Origin: Calliopum simillimum
Lineage: Eukaryota; Arthropoda; Insecta; Diptera; Lauxaniidae
Assembly: GCA_951812925.1 (NCBI GenBank)
Contig: OX638371.1
Location: 111,933,124 to 111,997,123, forward strand
Length of the DNA stretch: 64,000 nt
Direction of reading: 5' to 3'
Below, piece after piece: positions 34,505-44,800 of the stretch. Numbering within the stretch: position 1 is the stretch's first letter; the number at the start of each line of letters is the position of its first letter. The position numbers and the translations under genes are program-made. The notes beneath the pieces were generated by a model. It saw nothing but the letters and a program-made list of their open reading frames with translations, searched no databases and was not told where the DNA came from.

Positions 34505-35614
34505 ATGAACAGGGATGATATTTTATCTTTAATAAACGCTGCTGTAGAAGCTACGACTGAGACATATAGTCAACAAATACAAGAACTGTCTAATAGAGTG
34601 CAACAACTACAGCCACCTAGTATAGAACCATACGTCCCTGTATCCATTATACCAGGGGTTTCAAATAATAACACGACTTTAGACTTGATTAAATCACTTC
34701 CCGAATTTAAAGGAGACCACATTGCATATCCAGCGTGGCGTGAAGCTGCTAAATTTGCGATAAATTACTACCCTGAAGGGTCAGAAAATTATTATGTGGC
34801 AATGGGTATATTTAGAAATAAAATTAGCGGTACGGCAAATGCAACTTTATCATCTTTCAGTACGATGGTAAATTTTAATGCAATAATTGCTCGTTTAGAT
34901 CAAAGGTATTCGGATAAACGTCCACTTCATACGTTAGAAAATGAATTAAGTATCCTAAGTCAAGGTAGAAAATCAATATTAGAGTATTATGATGAGGTAG
35001 ACAAAAAATTGACTCTTATTATAAATAAAAACATTATGAGTAATAGTGGTAACGAAGTTGTTATTGAAGCTCTAAACAAAAGAGCACGGGAAAATGCACT
35101 TCGAATTTTTATTTCAGGATTGAGGAAACCTCTATGTGATATATTATTTTCGGCTCGACCAGCTGACCTCTCATCTGCCCTAGCAATTGCTCAGGAGCTA
35201 GAAACTAATCACATTCGTTATGACTTTGCCAGATCATTTGCCTTGGGTGAATTGTCTAGAAGCAATCGTACTAAATTGAATGCACAATCGTTTTCTCAAG
35301 TAAAACAACAAGTGGTTGCCTCGAATGAAAACAACCATCCAATTCCAATGGAAGTAGACCCAACTTCATCTAAATTTAAGCATCCTACAGCATATAAGGG
35401 AAACAATAGATTTAACCTTCCCCAAGATAGTAGTCAAGGGTTGAAACGTTCTGTCGAACAACTTGACTCTTCTAAAAGAACATATGTTCCACAGGCAAAA
35501 AATCAAAGAATAAATCATGTTCAACAGGAAGATGGTTCATATGATGATGAAACAGTACAGGATGAAGATTTATCTAGTGTCTTTGAAGAAGAAGAGGTTA
35601 ATTTTTTAGATTAA
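34505..35614 (+). CDS. gag: Gag of the gypsy-type element
   Basis: This 369-residue structural protein starts at the ATG in AAAATGAAC; the frame is open a little further upstream through a TTG codon, but the ATG context is better. Gag forms the particle that packages element RNA. Visible features are a short coiled-coil-like start (about residues 15-40), a central capsid-like region with LPEFKGD and an AYPAWREAAKFAI segment (about 70-100), and an Asp/Glu-rich C-terminus. There is no CCHC zinc knuckle, as is usual in the errantivirus group, so assignment rests on position, size and these phrases. It ends 21 bases before the first GTG of the pol frame and shares the TTTTTTA slip site with it. 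There is no break, so it looks functional. Confidence 0.92.
   Translation: MNRDDILSLINAAVEATTETYSQQIQELSNRVQQLQPPSIEPYVPVSIIPGVSNNNTTLDLIKSLPEFKGDHIAYPAWREAAKFAINYYPEGSENYYVAMGIFRNKISGTANATLSSFSTMVNFNAIIARLDQRYSDKRPLHTLENELSILSQGRKSILEYYDEVDKKLTLIINKNIMSNSGNEVVIEALNKRARENALRIFISGLRKPLCDILFSARPADLSSALAIAQELETNHIRYDFARSFALGELSRSNRTKLNAQSFSQVKQQVVASNENNHPIPMEVDPTSSKFKHPTAYKGNNRFNLPQDSSQGLKRSVEQLDSSKRTYVPQAKNQRINHVQQEDGSYDDETVQDEDLSSVFEEEEVNFLD
35602..35608 (+). promoter_or_regulatory. Programmed -1 frameshift site TTTTTTA
   Basis: The heptamer is set in the gag frame as T TTT TTA, the same slippery sequence used by HIV-1 gag-pol. A -1 slip moves ribosomes into the pol frame, which is closed upstream by a TAA at 35599 and open from 35602. 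The gag stop follows at 35612. A downstream stimulatory structure was not worked out by eye. Confidence 0.85.
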
Positions 35615-38600
35615 GCTCGCTCTTACCATATATAGTGAAAACAGCTAAATGTGGTAAAGAGCTCAAATTACTTATAGATACAGGCACTTCGAAAAATTAT
35701 ATACAAAATCACACATTTATAAAAGGAATAATGTCAGTTCGAACTCCATTTACTATAAGATCAATAAATGGAATAAATATTATCAAACAAAAATGTGAAA
35801 TTAATGTCCTTAATCATAAAGGCACATTTTTTATATTACCCCAATTGAAATCGTTCGATGGCATCATAGGTTACGACTTTTTGAAACAAATAGAGGCAAA
35901 AATAGATATAAAGTGCGATACACTTTTTTATAAAACAGGAAAAGAGAAGCTTAGACACACTAGACATCAAGAAGTGAACACAATTGGTCATTATAATAGT
36001 TGTGTAATGAGCCACGTAAAGAATGAATTAGATAACGTTATTCAAAAAAACGCAGCAGCTTTCGCCGAACCGAACCGAGCATTGCCTTATAACACTAAAG
36101 TGTTAGCCACAATTCGAACTAATACAGTAGAACCCATTTACACCAGAGCGTACCCATATCCAGTTTCAGCTACTGACTTTGTAAATAGCGAAGTAGAAAC
36201 TTTACTAAAAGATGGAATTATAAGGAAATCCAATTCTGCATATAATTCACCAATTCACATCGTAAAAAAGAAGGGATTTGACGACCAAGGAAAGCCCAAA
36301 CTAAGAATGGTCATAGACTTTAGAAAAATAAACGAACATACTACCCCGGACAAATATCCCATTCCTAATATTTCAGTAATTTTGGCAAACTTGGGAAACT
36401 CAAAATTTTTCACCACAATTGACCTCAAGTCCGGTTTTCACCAGATACTCTTGTCTGAAAATGATAGACAAAAAACTGCATTCAGTATAAATAACGGAAA
36501 GTATGAATTCTGTCGGTTGCCTTTTGGCCTAAAAAATGCACCAAGCATTTTTCAGCGTGCTATTGATGATATTTTACGTGAATATATTGGTGAGATATGT
36601 CAGGTTTACATGGATGATGTTATAATTTTCTCACCTAATGAGCAAAAACACCTTGAACATATAGATACAATTTTATCCAAATTAGAGAAGGCGGGAATGC
36701 GAGTATCAATTGAAAAATCGAAATTCTTTAACACCGAAACTGAATTTTTAGGATTCGTTGTTTCACAACATGGCATTAAAACGTGTCCAGATAAAGTCCA
36801 AGCCATATTAAATTATGAAACTCCGAAATCATTGCGAGCACTACGGTCATTTTTAGGTCTCTCTGGTTATTATAGGAGATTTATAAGAGATTATGCCAAA
36901 ATCTCCAAACCATTAACAAAATTTCTTGAAGGTCATAACGGACATGTTAAAGCAAAAGACTCTAAAAATACTAAAATAAAATTGGAAAAAGAAAGTTTGG
37001 AAGCGTTTGAAAAATTGAGAACAATATTGGCTTCGGATGATGTTTTATTAGCTCACCCCAATTATGAAAAACCATTTGACTTAACAACCGATGCTTCTTC
37101 AGTTGCTATAGGAGCGGTTTTGTCGCAAGAAGGGAAACCCATTACCATGATATCCCGAACATTGTCAAAATCTGAACAAAACTACGCCACCAATGAAAGA
37201 GAACTGTTAGCAATTGTTTGGGCTTTTAAAAATTTAAGGCATTATCTATATGGTATTACAAACATTAATATATTCACTGATCATCAACCGTTGACTTTTG
37301 CAATATCGGACAAAAACCCAAATTCTAAAATAAAAAGATGGAGAGCTTTTATTGAGGAGTTTGCTCCGAAATTTCATTATAAACCAGGTAAGGAGAATGT
37401 TGTAGCTGACGCTCTCTCTAGGCAATTTACATTCAACTTGTCAGATTTTGGGGAAGACGACGGAACAATACATAGTGAGGCTTCAGTCACACAAATCATT
37501 AGGACAACCAAGTTTCCTGTAAACCACTTTAAAAATCAGCTAATTATTACCAAAGCATGCCAGAATAACCGAAGTAAAAAAATAATCTTCAAACAACTCT
37601 TACGGCACATAATTTATTTTAGTAACGTGGATATCTTAATAAATCAGTTGATAGAATCTATAGACCCTAATACTGTTAACGCTATCCACTGTGATCTGGC
37701 AACTCTTGCCGAAATTCAAGATAAGTTAGTGAAAGCATTTCCAGAAGTTAGATTTATTCATTCTGAAAAATTAGTTATTGATATCACTAATGAAAATGAC
37801 CAACTTGAGATTGTAACAACGGAACATAACCGAGCTCATAGATCACTTCAGGAAAATTTTTTGCAAATAACAAATGAATATTATTTTCCAGGAATTAAAA
37901 AATTACTTAAGTCTGTAATCGGAAACTGCAGGATATGCAAAGAAAACAAGTATCAGAGAAAACCACCAAAGCCAGAGATAGGAAACTCGCCAGTACCTAG
38001 TTTTCCAGGAGAAATTCTACATATTGACATTTTAATTACTAATAAACAACATTTTCTCACTTGTATTGATAAATTCTCTAAATTCGCTGTAGTTATTCCG
38101 ATTGCTTCTCGCTCATCCATTGATATAAAACGAGCTATTATAATGATAATGTCATATTTTAAGAATACTAAACTCGTAATTTCAGATAATGAAAAAGCAT
38201 TTAAATCTAATGTAATAACTGCATTATTTAGAGACCATTTTAAAATAGAACAATTCTTTGTACCTCCTCTCCATAGTGAAAGCAATGGCCAAATAGAGCG
38301 ATTTCACTCAACACTTCTGGAAATAGCACGTTGTTTAAAAGCGGAATTAAATATGATAGATATGGTGGATTTAATACTAATTTCAACTAATAAATATAAC
38401 TGCACTATTCATTCGGTTACGGAAAGTAAACCAATTGACATATTACAAGATTATTCAACCAAAATACTAAAAATTGTAAAAGACAAATTACTAAAAGCTC
38501 AGGAAAATTCACTCAACTGGCATAATAGATTTACGAAAACTAAAATCTATCAGCCAGGAGAAATAGTTTTTGTTCGAAGGAACAAACGCCTAGGAAATAA

Positions 38601-38697
38601 ATTCGACAAAGTCTTTACTCAGGAGGTAGTTGAAAAAGATTTGGGAACTACTGTAATCATTAAAGGCAGAAAAGTTCATAAAACTAACCTCAGATAA
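35608..38697 (+). CDS. pol: Pol polyprotein: protease, reverse transcriptase, RNase H, integrase
   Basis: Pol is probably made as a Gag-Pol fusion through the slip site, since the first in-frame start-like codon is only a GTG at 35635. Counting residues from that GTG: aspartic protease DTG at 15-17; RT with D263 (TTIDLKSGFHQ) and YMDD at 325-328; RNase H with D486, E523, D549 and D592; integrase zinc site H731-H735-C765-C768; and catalytic D798, D851, E888. A GPY/F-like tail (PGEIVFV near 980) follows. All catalytic residues are present and the frame is unbroken to the TAA at 38697. The closest relatives I can name are the gypsy/17.6/297 group of Drosophila. Pol copies element RNA into DNA and joins it to the chromosome; the TACA duplication fits this integrase group. 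The order PR-RT-RH-IN is that of Ty3/gypsy. Confidence 0.96.
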   Translation, partial: RLSSLLPYIVKTAKCGKELKLLIDTGTSKNYIQNHTFIKGIMSVRTPFTIRSINGINIIKQKCEINVLNHKGTFFILPQLKSFDGIIGYDFLKQIEAKIDIKCDTLFYKTGKEKLRHTRHQEVNTIGHYNSCVMSHVKNELDNVIQKNAAAFAEPNRALPYNTKVLATIRTNTVEPIYTRAYPYPVSATDFVNSEVETLLKDGIIRKSNSAYNSPIHIVKKKGFDDQGKPKLRMVIDFRKINEHTTPDKYPIPNISVILANLGNSKFFTTIDLKSGFHQILLSENDRQKTAFSINNGKYEFCRLPFGLKNAPSIFQRAIDDILREYIGEICQVYMDDVIIFSPNEQKHLEHIDTILSKLEKAGMRVSIEKSKFFNTETEFLGFVVSQHGIKTCPDKVQAILNYETPKSLRALRSFLGLSGYYRRFIRDYAKISKPLTKFLEGHNGHVKAKDSKNTKIKLEKESLEAFEKLRTILASDDVLLAHPNYEKPFDLTTDASSVAIGAVLSQEGKPITMISRTLSKSEQNYATNERELLAIVWAFKNLRHYLYGITNINIFTDHQPLTFAISDKNPNSKIKRWRAFIEEFAPKFHYKPGKENVVADALSRQFTFNLSDFGEDDGTIHSEASVTQIIRTTKFPVNHFKNQLIITKACQNNRSKKIIFKQLLRHIIYFSNVDILINQLIESIDPNTVNAIHCDLATLAEIQDKLVKAFPEVRFIHSEKLVIDITNENDQLEIVTTEHNRAHRSLQENFLQITNEYYFPGIKKLLKSVIGNCRICKENKYQRKPPKPEIGNSPVPSFPGEILHIDILITNKQHFLTCIDKFSKFAVVIPIASRSSIDIKRAIIMIMSYFKNTKLVISDNEKAFKSNVITALFRDHFKIEQFFVPPLHSESNGQIERFHSTLLEIARCLKAELNMIDMVDLILISTNKYNCTIHSVTESKPIDILQDYSTKILKIVKDKLLKAQENSLNWHNRFTKTKIYQPGEIVFVRRNKRLGNKFDKVFTQEVVEKDLGTTVIIKGRKVHKTNLR

Positions 38698-39511
38698 GAC
38701 ATTTCATACTTGTATTCACTTGGCAGCTGTTGTTGACGAAAATCATAAACTACTCTTCCATTTATTTTGTTACACCACTTGGAAAACCACGATGACTAAA
38801 ACTTACATAGATAAATATCAGTAACACCAATTAACCATCAACGCATGATATTTTGTAAAAAAAAAAAAAAACAAAAACAACGAAATTTTTACCATTTAAA
38901 TAATTTTACACTGTTCTTAATACTGGATAAAGCAAATATGGTTAATCCATTGATTTTAAGTACTTACTCTCGAAATAAATAATTGAATAGATACTGAATA
39001 CGTACAAAACCAATGTATAATTATATTTTAAAGGTTCCCATACTTTGCAATTATGTTATAGTTTATTTAAAGTATTACTAAAGGTTCATTAAGCTAGATA
39101 TGATTAATACTTTTGCTTGCGACAACGCATCAACACCTCTATCAATAGAATTAATCGGCTCAACAAATTTCGTATGTCTCGAAAATTCAATAGAAAATTA
39201 TAGCATTATACGATGTGACTAATACCACAATAATAGATGAAGAAACTGTTGTATTAACAGTAGAAGACCATCTCAAAATTTTCAACCATATCCACACAGT
39301 TGAATTTAAGATAATGTGTCATCAAATTAATATATCCACATAAATCAGGAAAAGACAAACCAGTGCCTTGTTACAGCCTTATCTCTGGTTTTAACATTTT
39401 CTCGCTGTTATATATTTTATCAGTACATGTAATGGGTAAAAAGATTTATCAGCACAGCTTTAACGACAACCTATGGAGGATCAAAGAGCGAAACGAGGAC
39501 GCTTCGCATTT
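38698..39511 (+). pseudogene. Post-pol region where env is expected; no intact env
   Basis: Members of this group often carry an env after pol. Here about 0.8 kb remains with no long frame. Two protein-like open segments in different frames overlap at 39082-39222 and 39194-39343, and a short hydrophobic open stretch overlaps the pol end (about 38690-38800). They may be remnants of env broken by frameshifts and deletion, or merely chance. An A-run sits at about 38858-38871. Confidence 0.4.
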
Positions 39512-39523
39512 AAGAGTGGGAGG
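39512..39523 (+). other. Polypurine tract
   Basis: AAGAGTGGGAGG lies directly before the 3' LTR, the standard position for plus-strand DNA priming. Confidence 0.85.
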
Positions 39524-39897
39524 AGTTAACAGTATCAGTTGATGATATAGCTAAACTTAAATCGCATGCCACTTGTATGACGTATTTTGTTTTATTTTAT
39601 TTTGTTTTCTATTTAGTTTATAAAACATATTCCATGTAACATTACATATTAAACCTATTTATGGGAACTGTTAATCGACCTCTTGACATTAAATACTCCA
39701 ACACTTCACACTTGTTATTTAATTCATAAATTCTTTATAAAGCAAAATTTGTTATTCAATTTATGTTTCTATCAGAATTTTTTCATCATTGTAATTTGGA
39801 ATTCAATCAAAGATGATGTTATTAATTTAAATAAAAAATACATCATAAAAATAAATTTTAAAGAATCCTTATAATTAAGGAAACGAATAATTTAACT
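39524..39897 (+). repeat. 3' LTR
   Basis: This is the second 374-bp LTR, equal to the 5' copy at every base I compared. It is followed by TACA, the downstream half of the target duplication. Confidence 0.95.
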
Positions 39898-39901
39898 TAC
39901 A

Positions 39902-41739
39902 CAACAACGCCATAACATACGAATACGTCATTTATTCATTCGTTCGTTCCATTTCATTTCATTTGAGACTTGTCATAATTTCGCTGACAGGCGAAAACAT
40001 TTTCGGTGTAAATTTTGATTTGAAAATTGTTCTCGTTGTTCTTGTTTTTAGCATTTTTGCTGTTACTTCTCTTGTCGTGCAGCAGATTTTCCCGCTACAA
40101 CAATCGCTGTGAGTGTACAACAGCGACAGCATTTGGTGGTGACATGATTGCGTTAGAACGAAAAACCAATGACCCAGCAAGGATTTACCGCTGATACCAC
40201 GTAAAGATTAATTTTATAAAAAGGACTTTCTTTTTGAGGATGATATTTTATACAAAAAGAATATCTTGCTGAGGACTTTTGACCAAAATGGAACCAATCA
40301 TCCAAGAAAAATATAAAACTCTTAGTTTATATCAAATTATACTATATGTACCAGTTTTAAAAATAATTTTGGAATCTGGTTATATCACCCCAAGAGAGAA
40401 AAAAATAAAAAATTTTTTCCAACAAGACATTTTTAGAACTTAGAGCTTCACAATGAAATCACTATTGATCTATGTATTCTTTACTGGACAGCCTATCTAG
40501 CCTTAGAATCAGATATTTCAACGATCTTTTGCGGTATATTTGAAATATTAGGAATTTCCCAAAGGAAAGGGTATTCCTTAAAACGTGTCAAAGCCTCGAA
40601 AATCTCGTAAACCCGTAAAAATGTCAAAGTCCGTATTGATTTTGACAACTTATACGAGTTTACGATTTTTCGATGCTTTTACAGTTTTAAAGGAATACCC
40701 TCAATGTCTTTATTTTCAGGCCATTTGGGCATTATTCTTATACAAAAATTTTAAGAATATATTTTTTTGAAATTAATTAAATGAAATACATCATAGCTTT
40801 TTGTATACACACTCTAAGTATGAACTTTACAAATTCCTTTCAGTGTCATGTAGCTTGTCATACACTCAGTCAATGGTGGTGGTGTTGCCAGAGCATTTGT
40901 ATTTACTCCATTTCAAGCCGCGCTGAACACGCCGCACAACTTCTGGCAAAACATTTCGTTGTTTTATAGTGTTTTTGTAGTTGATTTTTGTAGCTGTTTT
41001 CAATGTTTTTGTTGCAATACAATGCCGCCAAACTAATTTCATTTGTTGTCGTTGTCGTTGTTGTTGCCCAATCACACCATATACACATACATACTTATTT
41101 TCAAAATCATATACTTCATAACTCACAAGTGTAACCGAATTTTGAGAAATTACATAACGCAACCCTTAAATAACCGAATTCCCATCCTCCCGCCCTCATC
41201 AAACGTGTATGTAAGCCTAGAAATAACATGTTTTTCTGGCATTTTCGCGTTTTACGTAGTTTGAGCTTTGAGATTTTAACTTTGCGTGTTACTTTGTATA
41301 TACATACGCCTCCTTAATACGTTTGCATGTGTATGTGTGCCATTCAATGGGTACCCTTCAGCAATGCGCTCGCCCGGCTTTCTGCTTTTAGCCAGGTTAA
41401 TTCCTACTCGATTGGTTATGGTGGTAACAGCGTGCATGTTATGTGGTTGATAATTACGCCAAAATGGCACATTCGTCGTCGTAATATCAGGGTTGCATTG
41501 CATAGTAACGCAACTCACCGTATCGCACAAGAACATGACCAAAAATGTGTTTTTTACTTGCTAATGGGTGGCCTTTTTAATTGCCACGCTGAAGTGTTGG
41601 CGCTCGATTTCTGAAGAATTCTTTGTTTCGTGTAGCGTTGTGTATTTGGATATTTCTTAGCTGTTGGTGGTAAGGCACCTAATTAACAAGTCTCGTAGGA
41701 GAAGGATAAAGTCATGAGAAATCAGTAGCTTGCACTGAA
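39902..41739. other. Non-coding flank of the LTR element
   Basis: No gene is recognised. It includes the palindromic MITE listed separately, TTG/GTT-rich sequence near 41040-41070 and short frames without motifs. Confidence 0.45.
40568..40701. mobile_element. Palindromic MITE, 134 bp
   Basis: AGGGTATTCCTTAAAAC at the left is inverted at the right (GTTTTAAAGGAATACCCT, ending 40701). The pairing continues with TCGAAAATCTCGTAAAC-like arms, so nearly the whole element can fold on itself. No target duplication was identified. Confidence 0.65.
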
Positions 41740-42630
41740 TTGAAAATTGAAAATTGAAAATTGCAAATTGAAAATTGAAAATTGAAAATTGAAAATTGAA
41801 AATTGAAAATTGAAAATTGAAAATTGAAAATTGAAAATTGAAAATTGAAAATTGAAAATTGAAAATTGAAAATTGAAAATTGAAAATTGAAAATTGAAAA
41901 TTGAAAATTGAAAATTGAAAATTGAAAATTGAAAATTGAAAATTGAAAATTGAAAATTGAAAATTGAAAATTGAAAATTGAAAATTGAAAATTGAAAATT
42001 GAAAATTGAAAATTGAAAATTGAAAATTGAAAATTGAAAATTGAAAATTGAAAATTGAAAATTGAAAATTGAAAATTGAAAATTGAAAATTGAAAATTGA
42101 AAATTGAAAATTGAAAATTGAAAATTGAAAATTGAAAATTGAAAATTGAAAATTGAAAATTGAAAATTGAAAATTGAAAATTGAAAATTGAAAATTGAAA
42201 ATTGAAAATTGAAAATTGAAAATTGAAAATTGAAAATTGAAAATTGAAAATTGAAAATTGAAAATTGAAAATTGAAAATTGAAAATTGAAAATTGAAAAT
42301 TGAAAATTGAAAATTGAAAATTGAAAATTGAAAATTGAAAATTGAAAATTGAAAATTGAAAATTGAAAATTGAAAATTGAAAATTGAAAATTGAAAATTG
42401 AAAATTGAAAATTGAAAATTGAAAATTGAAAATTGAAAATTGAAAATTGAAAATTGAAAATTGAAAATTGAAAATTGAAAATTGAAAATTGAAAATTGAA
42501 AATGAAAATTGAAAATTGAAAATTGAAAATTGAAAATTGAAAATTGAAAATTGAAAATTGAAAATTGAAAATTGAAAATTGAAAATTGAAAATTGAAAAT
42601 TGAAAATTGAAAATTGAAAATTGAAAATTG
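41740..42630 (+). repeat. (TTGAAAA)n array, ~127 units
   Basis: This is an almost pure heptanucleotide array of about 0.9 kb. There is a TTGCAAA variant unit near 41761 and one shortened unit near 42503. It passes directly into the pentanucleotide array. Confidence 0.97.
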
Positions 42631-42900
42631 AATTGAATTGAATTGAATTGAATTGAATTGAATTGAATTGAATTGAATTGAATTGAATTGACTTGAATTG
42701 AATTGAATTGAATTGAATTGAATTGAATTGAATTGAATTGAATTGAATTGAATTGAATTGAATTGAATTGAATTGAATTGAATTGAATTGAGTTGAACTG
42801 AACTGAACTGAACTGAACTGTTCTGAACTGTTCTGAACTGAACTGAACCGAACTGAACTGTACTGGATTGGTATAGATTGGATGGTATTAAATTGAATTG
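42626..42900 (+). repeat. (TTGAA)n array grading into (CTGAA)n
   Basis: The unit shortens from TTGAAAA to TTGAA at 42626-42795 (about 33 units), then changes to CTGAA with TTCTGAACTG interruptions to about 42862, and fades into ATTGG/ATTGAA variants. One TTGAC-type variant lies near 42690. The order suggests stepwise birth of one array from the edge of the other. Confidence 0.93.
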
Positions 42901-42905
42901 AATTG

Positions 42906-44584
42906 AGTTAAATTGAATCCGTTGCGATCGATTTATTAGGTGATTTAAGGCTGTTTATGGATTTAGCTTTAGATCTGGCACTAAATCATATGATTTACCA
43001 TGCAAAAATAAATCTTTTTCTGCCAAGATTTATTTTAAATCTGTGTAGGGCTACCTCATCTCAGCAGGGCTACCGAATTTAGTTATTTTAGGCCAAGTGG
43101 CACCTCTTAACTTAGACAATTGGCACTAAGTGTCATTAAAAACAAAGCAAGTGGAAGATACATATTGAGAGAAAAATGAAAACAGCTTGCATTTTCCCGC
43201 TTATTACTTTCATAAATAAATCTCTCTCGGCCAATGGAAACGGGTAGGATTTAATAACGATATTTTCATATGTACCTCAGCACAGCTAAAGCTCCGGTGG
43301 AAACGTAGTATAACTTTGAGTTGAATTGCATTATGAAGAATGGGAAATAAGTTTTTTTAGAATACTTGTTGACTAAGCAGTTGCGGAGCATTTTGTGCAC
43401 AGGTTTTCCAATATTTACAAATTGAGCATATTTCGTACAGATCTCTTTAAAAGTTCTAACTGTTGATTGATATGAAGCTTTTTGGATAAGTTGCCTTATA
43501 TTTTTTTTTTTTTTTTTTTTTCCTTAATTTAGTTTCTAGGGAAACTCTCAATATATCTGAAAATCGGTCAAAATGCAAATCAAGTATTTTTTTTTTTCAC
43601 AACTTTGTAAGTGCTGCTCCCTTTTCCCTATGACCCAATTTGCACTTAGTACAAATGCGTCTATGTTCGACGCTTTATAAGGTGTAAATAAAAGGGACTC
43701 TAATTTCGATTTTGATTGCGATTGTCATTTTATTACAGTTACAAACATGTCTAACCGTACCTAACACAGAGATACCAACATCATAAAAATCTCAATGGCA
43801 TGAGGTCGCCTTGGAGGAAATGAAAGTTTTCCCTTAAAAGTCCCAACAAACCCTTTCGTATACACAAATACGCTCATATGCACACAGTAATACCGCAAGA
43901 GTGTGTAAAATAGCTCCCAAAAGTATGCTTGAGGATATACACGCCAATTTTATTGCATTTAAACATGTATGTGTTTATAGTTTGTCGGTCCGTGAATCCG
44001 TGTCTCTGTGTGTTTCTTGAACATTTTCTATGGGTGCCAAAATAAAGCGCACACATTTGTGGTCATAAAGTCGAGTAAACACAATTTGAACACAATTTAA
44101 ATACCACAAGCAAAAGGATACAGACAGACAGACGTGTATGTGTTTATAAAATTTAAATTATACAGTGAAATCATGAAGTGTCTATGTGTCAGTGAGTGCG
44201 GCGATAATGACAAAGAAATAAACAAAATGAATGTACATTAAGGATATTAAATGCCAGCGGCCAGTTTGTGAAATCAGAGTTGATTGCTGTGTTAAAGAAA
44301 ACTTTAAAACTGAAGACAAAAAATAAAAATAAAAGCAACCACGAGCAGTAGAAGAAAAAAGAGGAAAATTCTGACATTATCAAGATAAACGTGGCTGTCT
44401 GCTGATAAGCGCACACCACACTGAGATTAAGGGGAAAACTAAGGAAAGTTTTTTTTTGACAAACTTCTTCACAGGGTACATTGGGGGAGCGATTTTGGGA
44501 AATATGATATTTTTTTGAAGAACGCGAGCATTAACTAATTATTTCTTGAAAAATCCTTCAAATTACACTGAAACTCTTGATTTT
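42906..44584. other. Non-coding stretch
   Basis: No gene is seen. It contains a T-run at about 43502-43521 and several short frames without motifs. Confidence 0.45.
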
Positions 44585-44800
44585 TGTTATACACTTATGG
44601 GCATAAATATTTTGACAAAAAAATTTAACATAGTTTAGATTTTTATACGATATATCTTTACAAATTGAGAAAAAAGCATGGTTTATTAGATCCATTGATG
44701 CTTTAATTTGTAAATGCCATAAGTTTTTAAATATTCACTCTTCAATAAGAATACTAATGAGCCATTGTAAAAATGTACGGTGGCATAAGTATTTTGACAT
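44585..44800. mobile_element. Possible single end of a Tc1-like element with paired direct repeats
   Basis: GGCATAAATATTTTGACA (near 44599) and GGCATAAGTATTTTGACA (near 44783) stand in direct orientation about 180 bp apart. Long IR/DR termini of some Tc1-like transposons have this design. I did not find the opposite terminus or a transposase. Confidence 0.35.

Larger units (their letters stand above)
33664..39897 (+). mobile_element. Complete Ty3/gypsy (errantivirus-like) LTR retrotransposon, 6234 bp
   Basis: Two 374-bp LTRs in the same orientation (33664-34037, 39524-39897) read as identical base for base, start AGTTAAC and end TTAACT as in the Drosophila gypsy group, and are flanked by a 4-bp TACA duplication (33660-33663 and 39898-39901). 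Between them lie primer site, gag, frameshift site, pol with protease, RT, RNase H and integrase, a region without intact env, and a polypurine tract. LTR identity and open gag and pol argue for recent insertion. The domain order (RT-RNase H before integrase) excludes copia. Confidence 0.97.
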
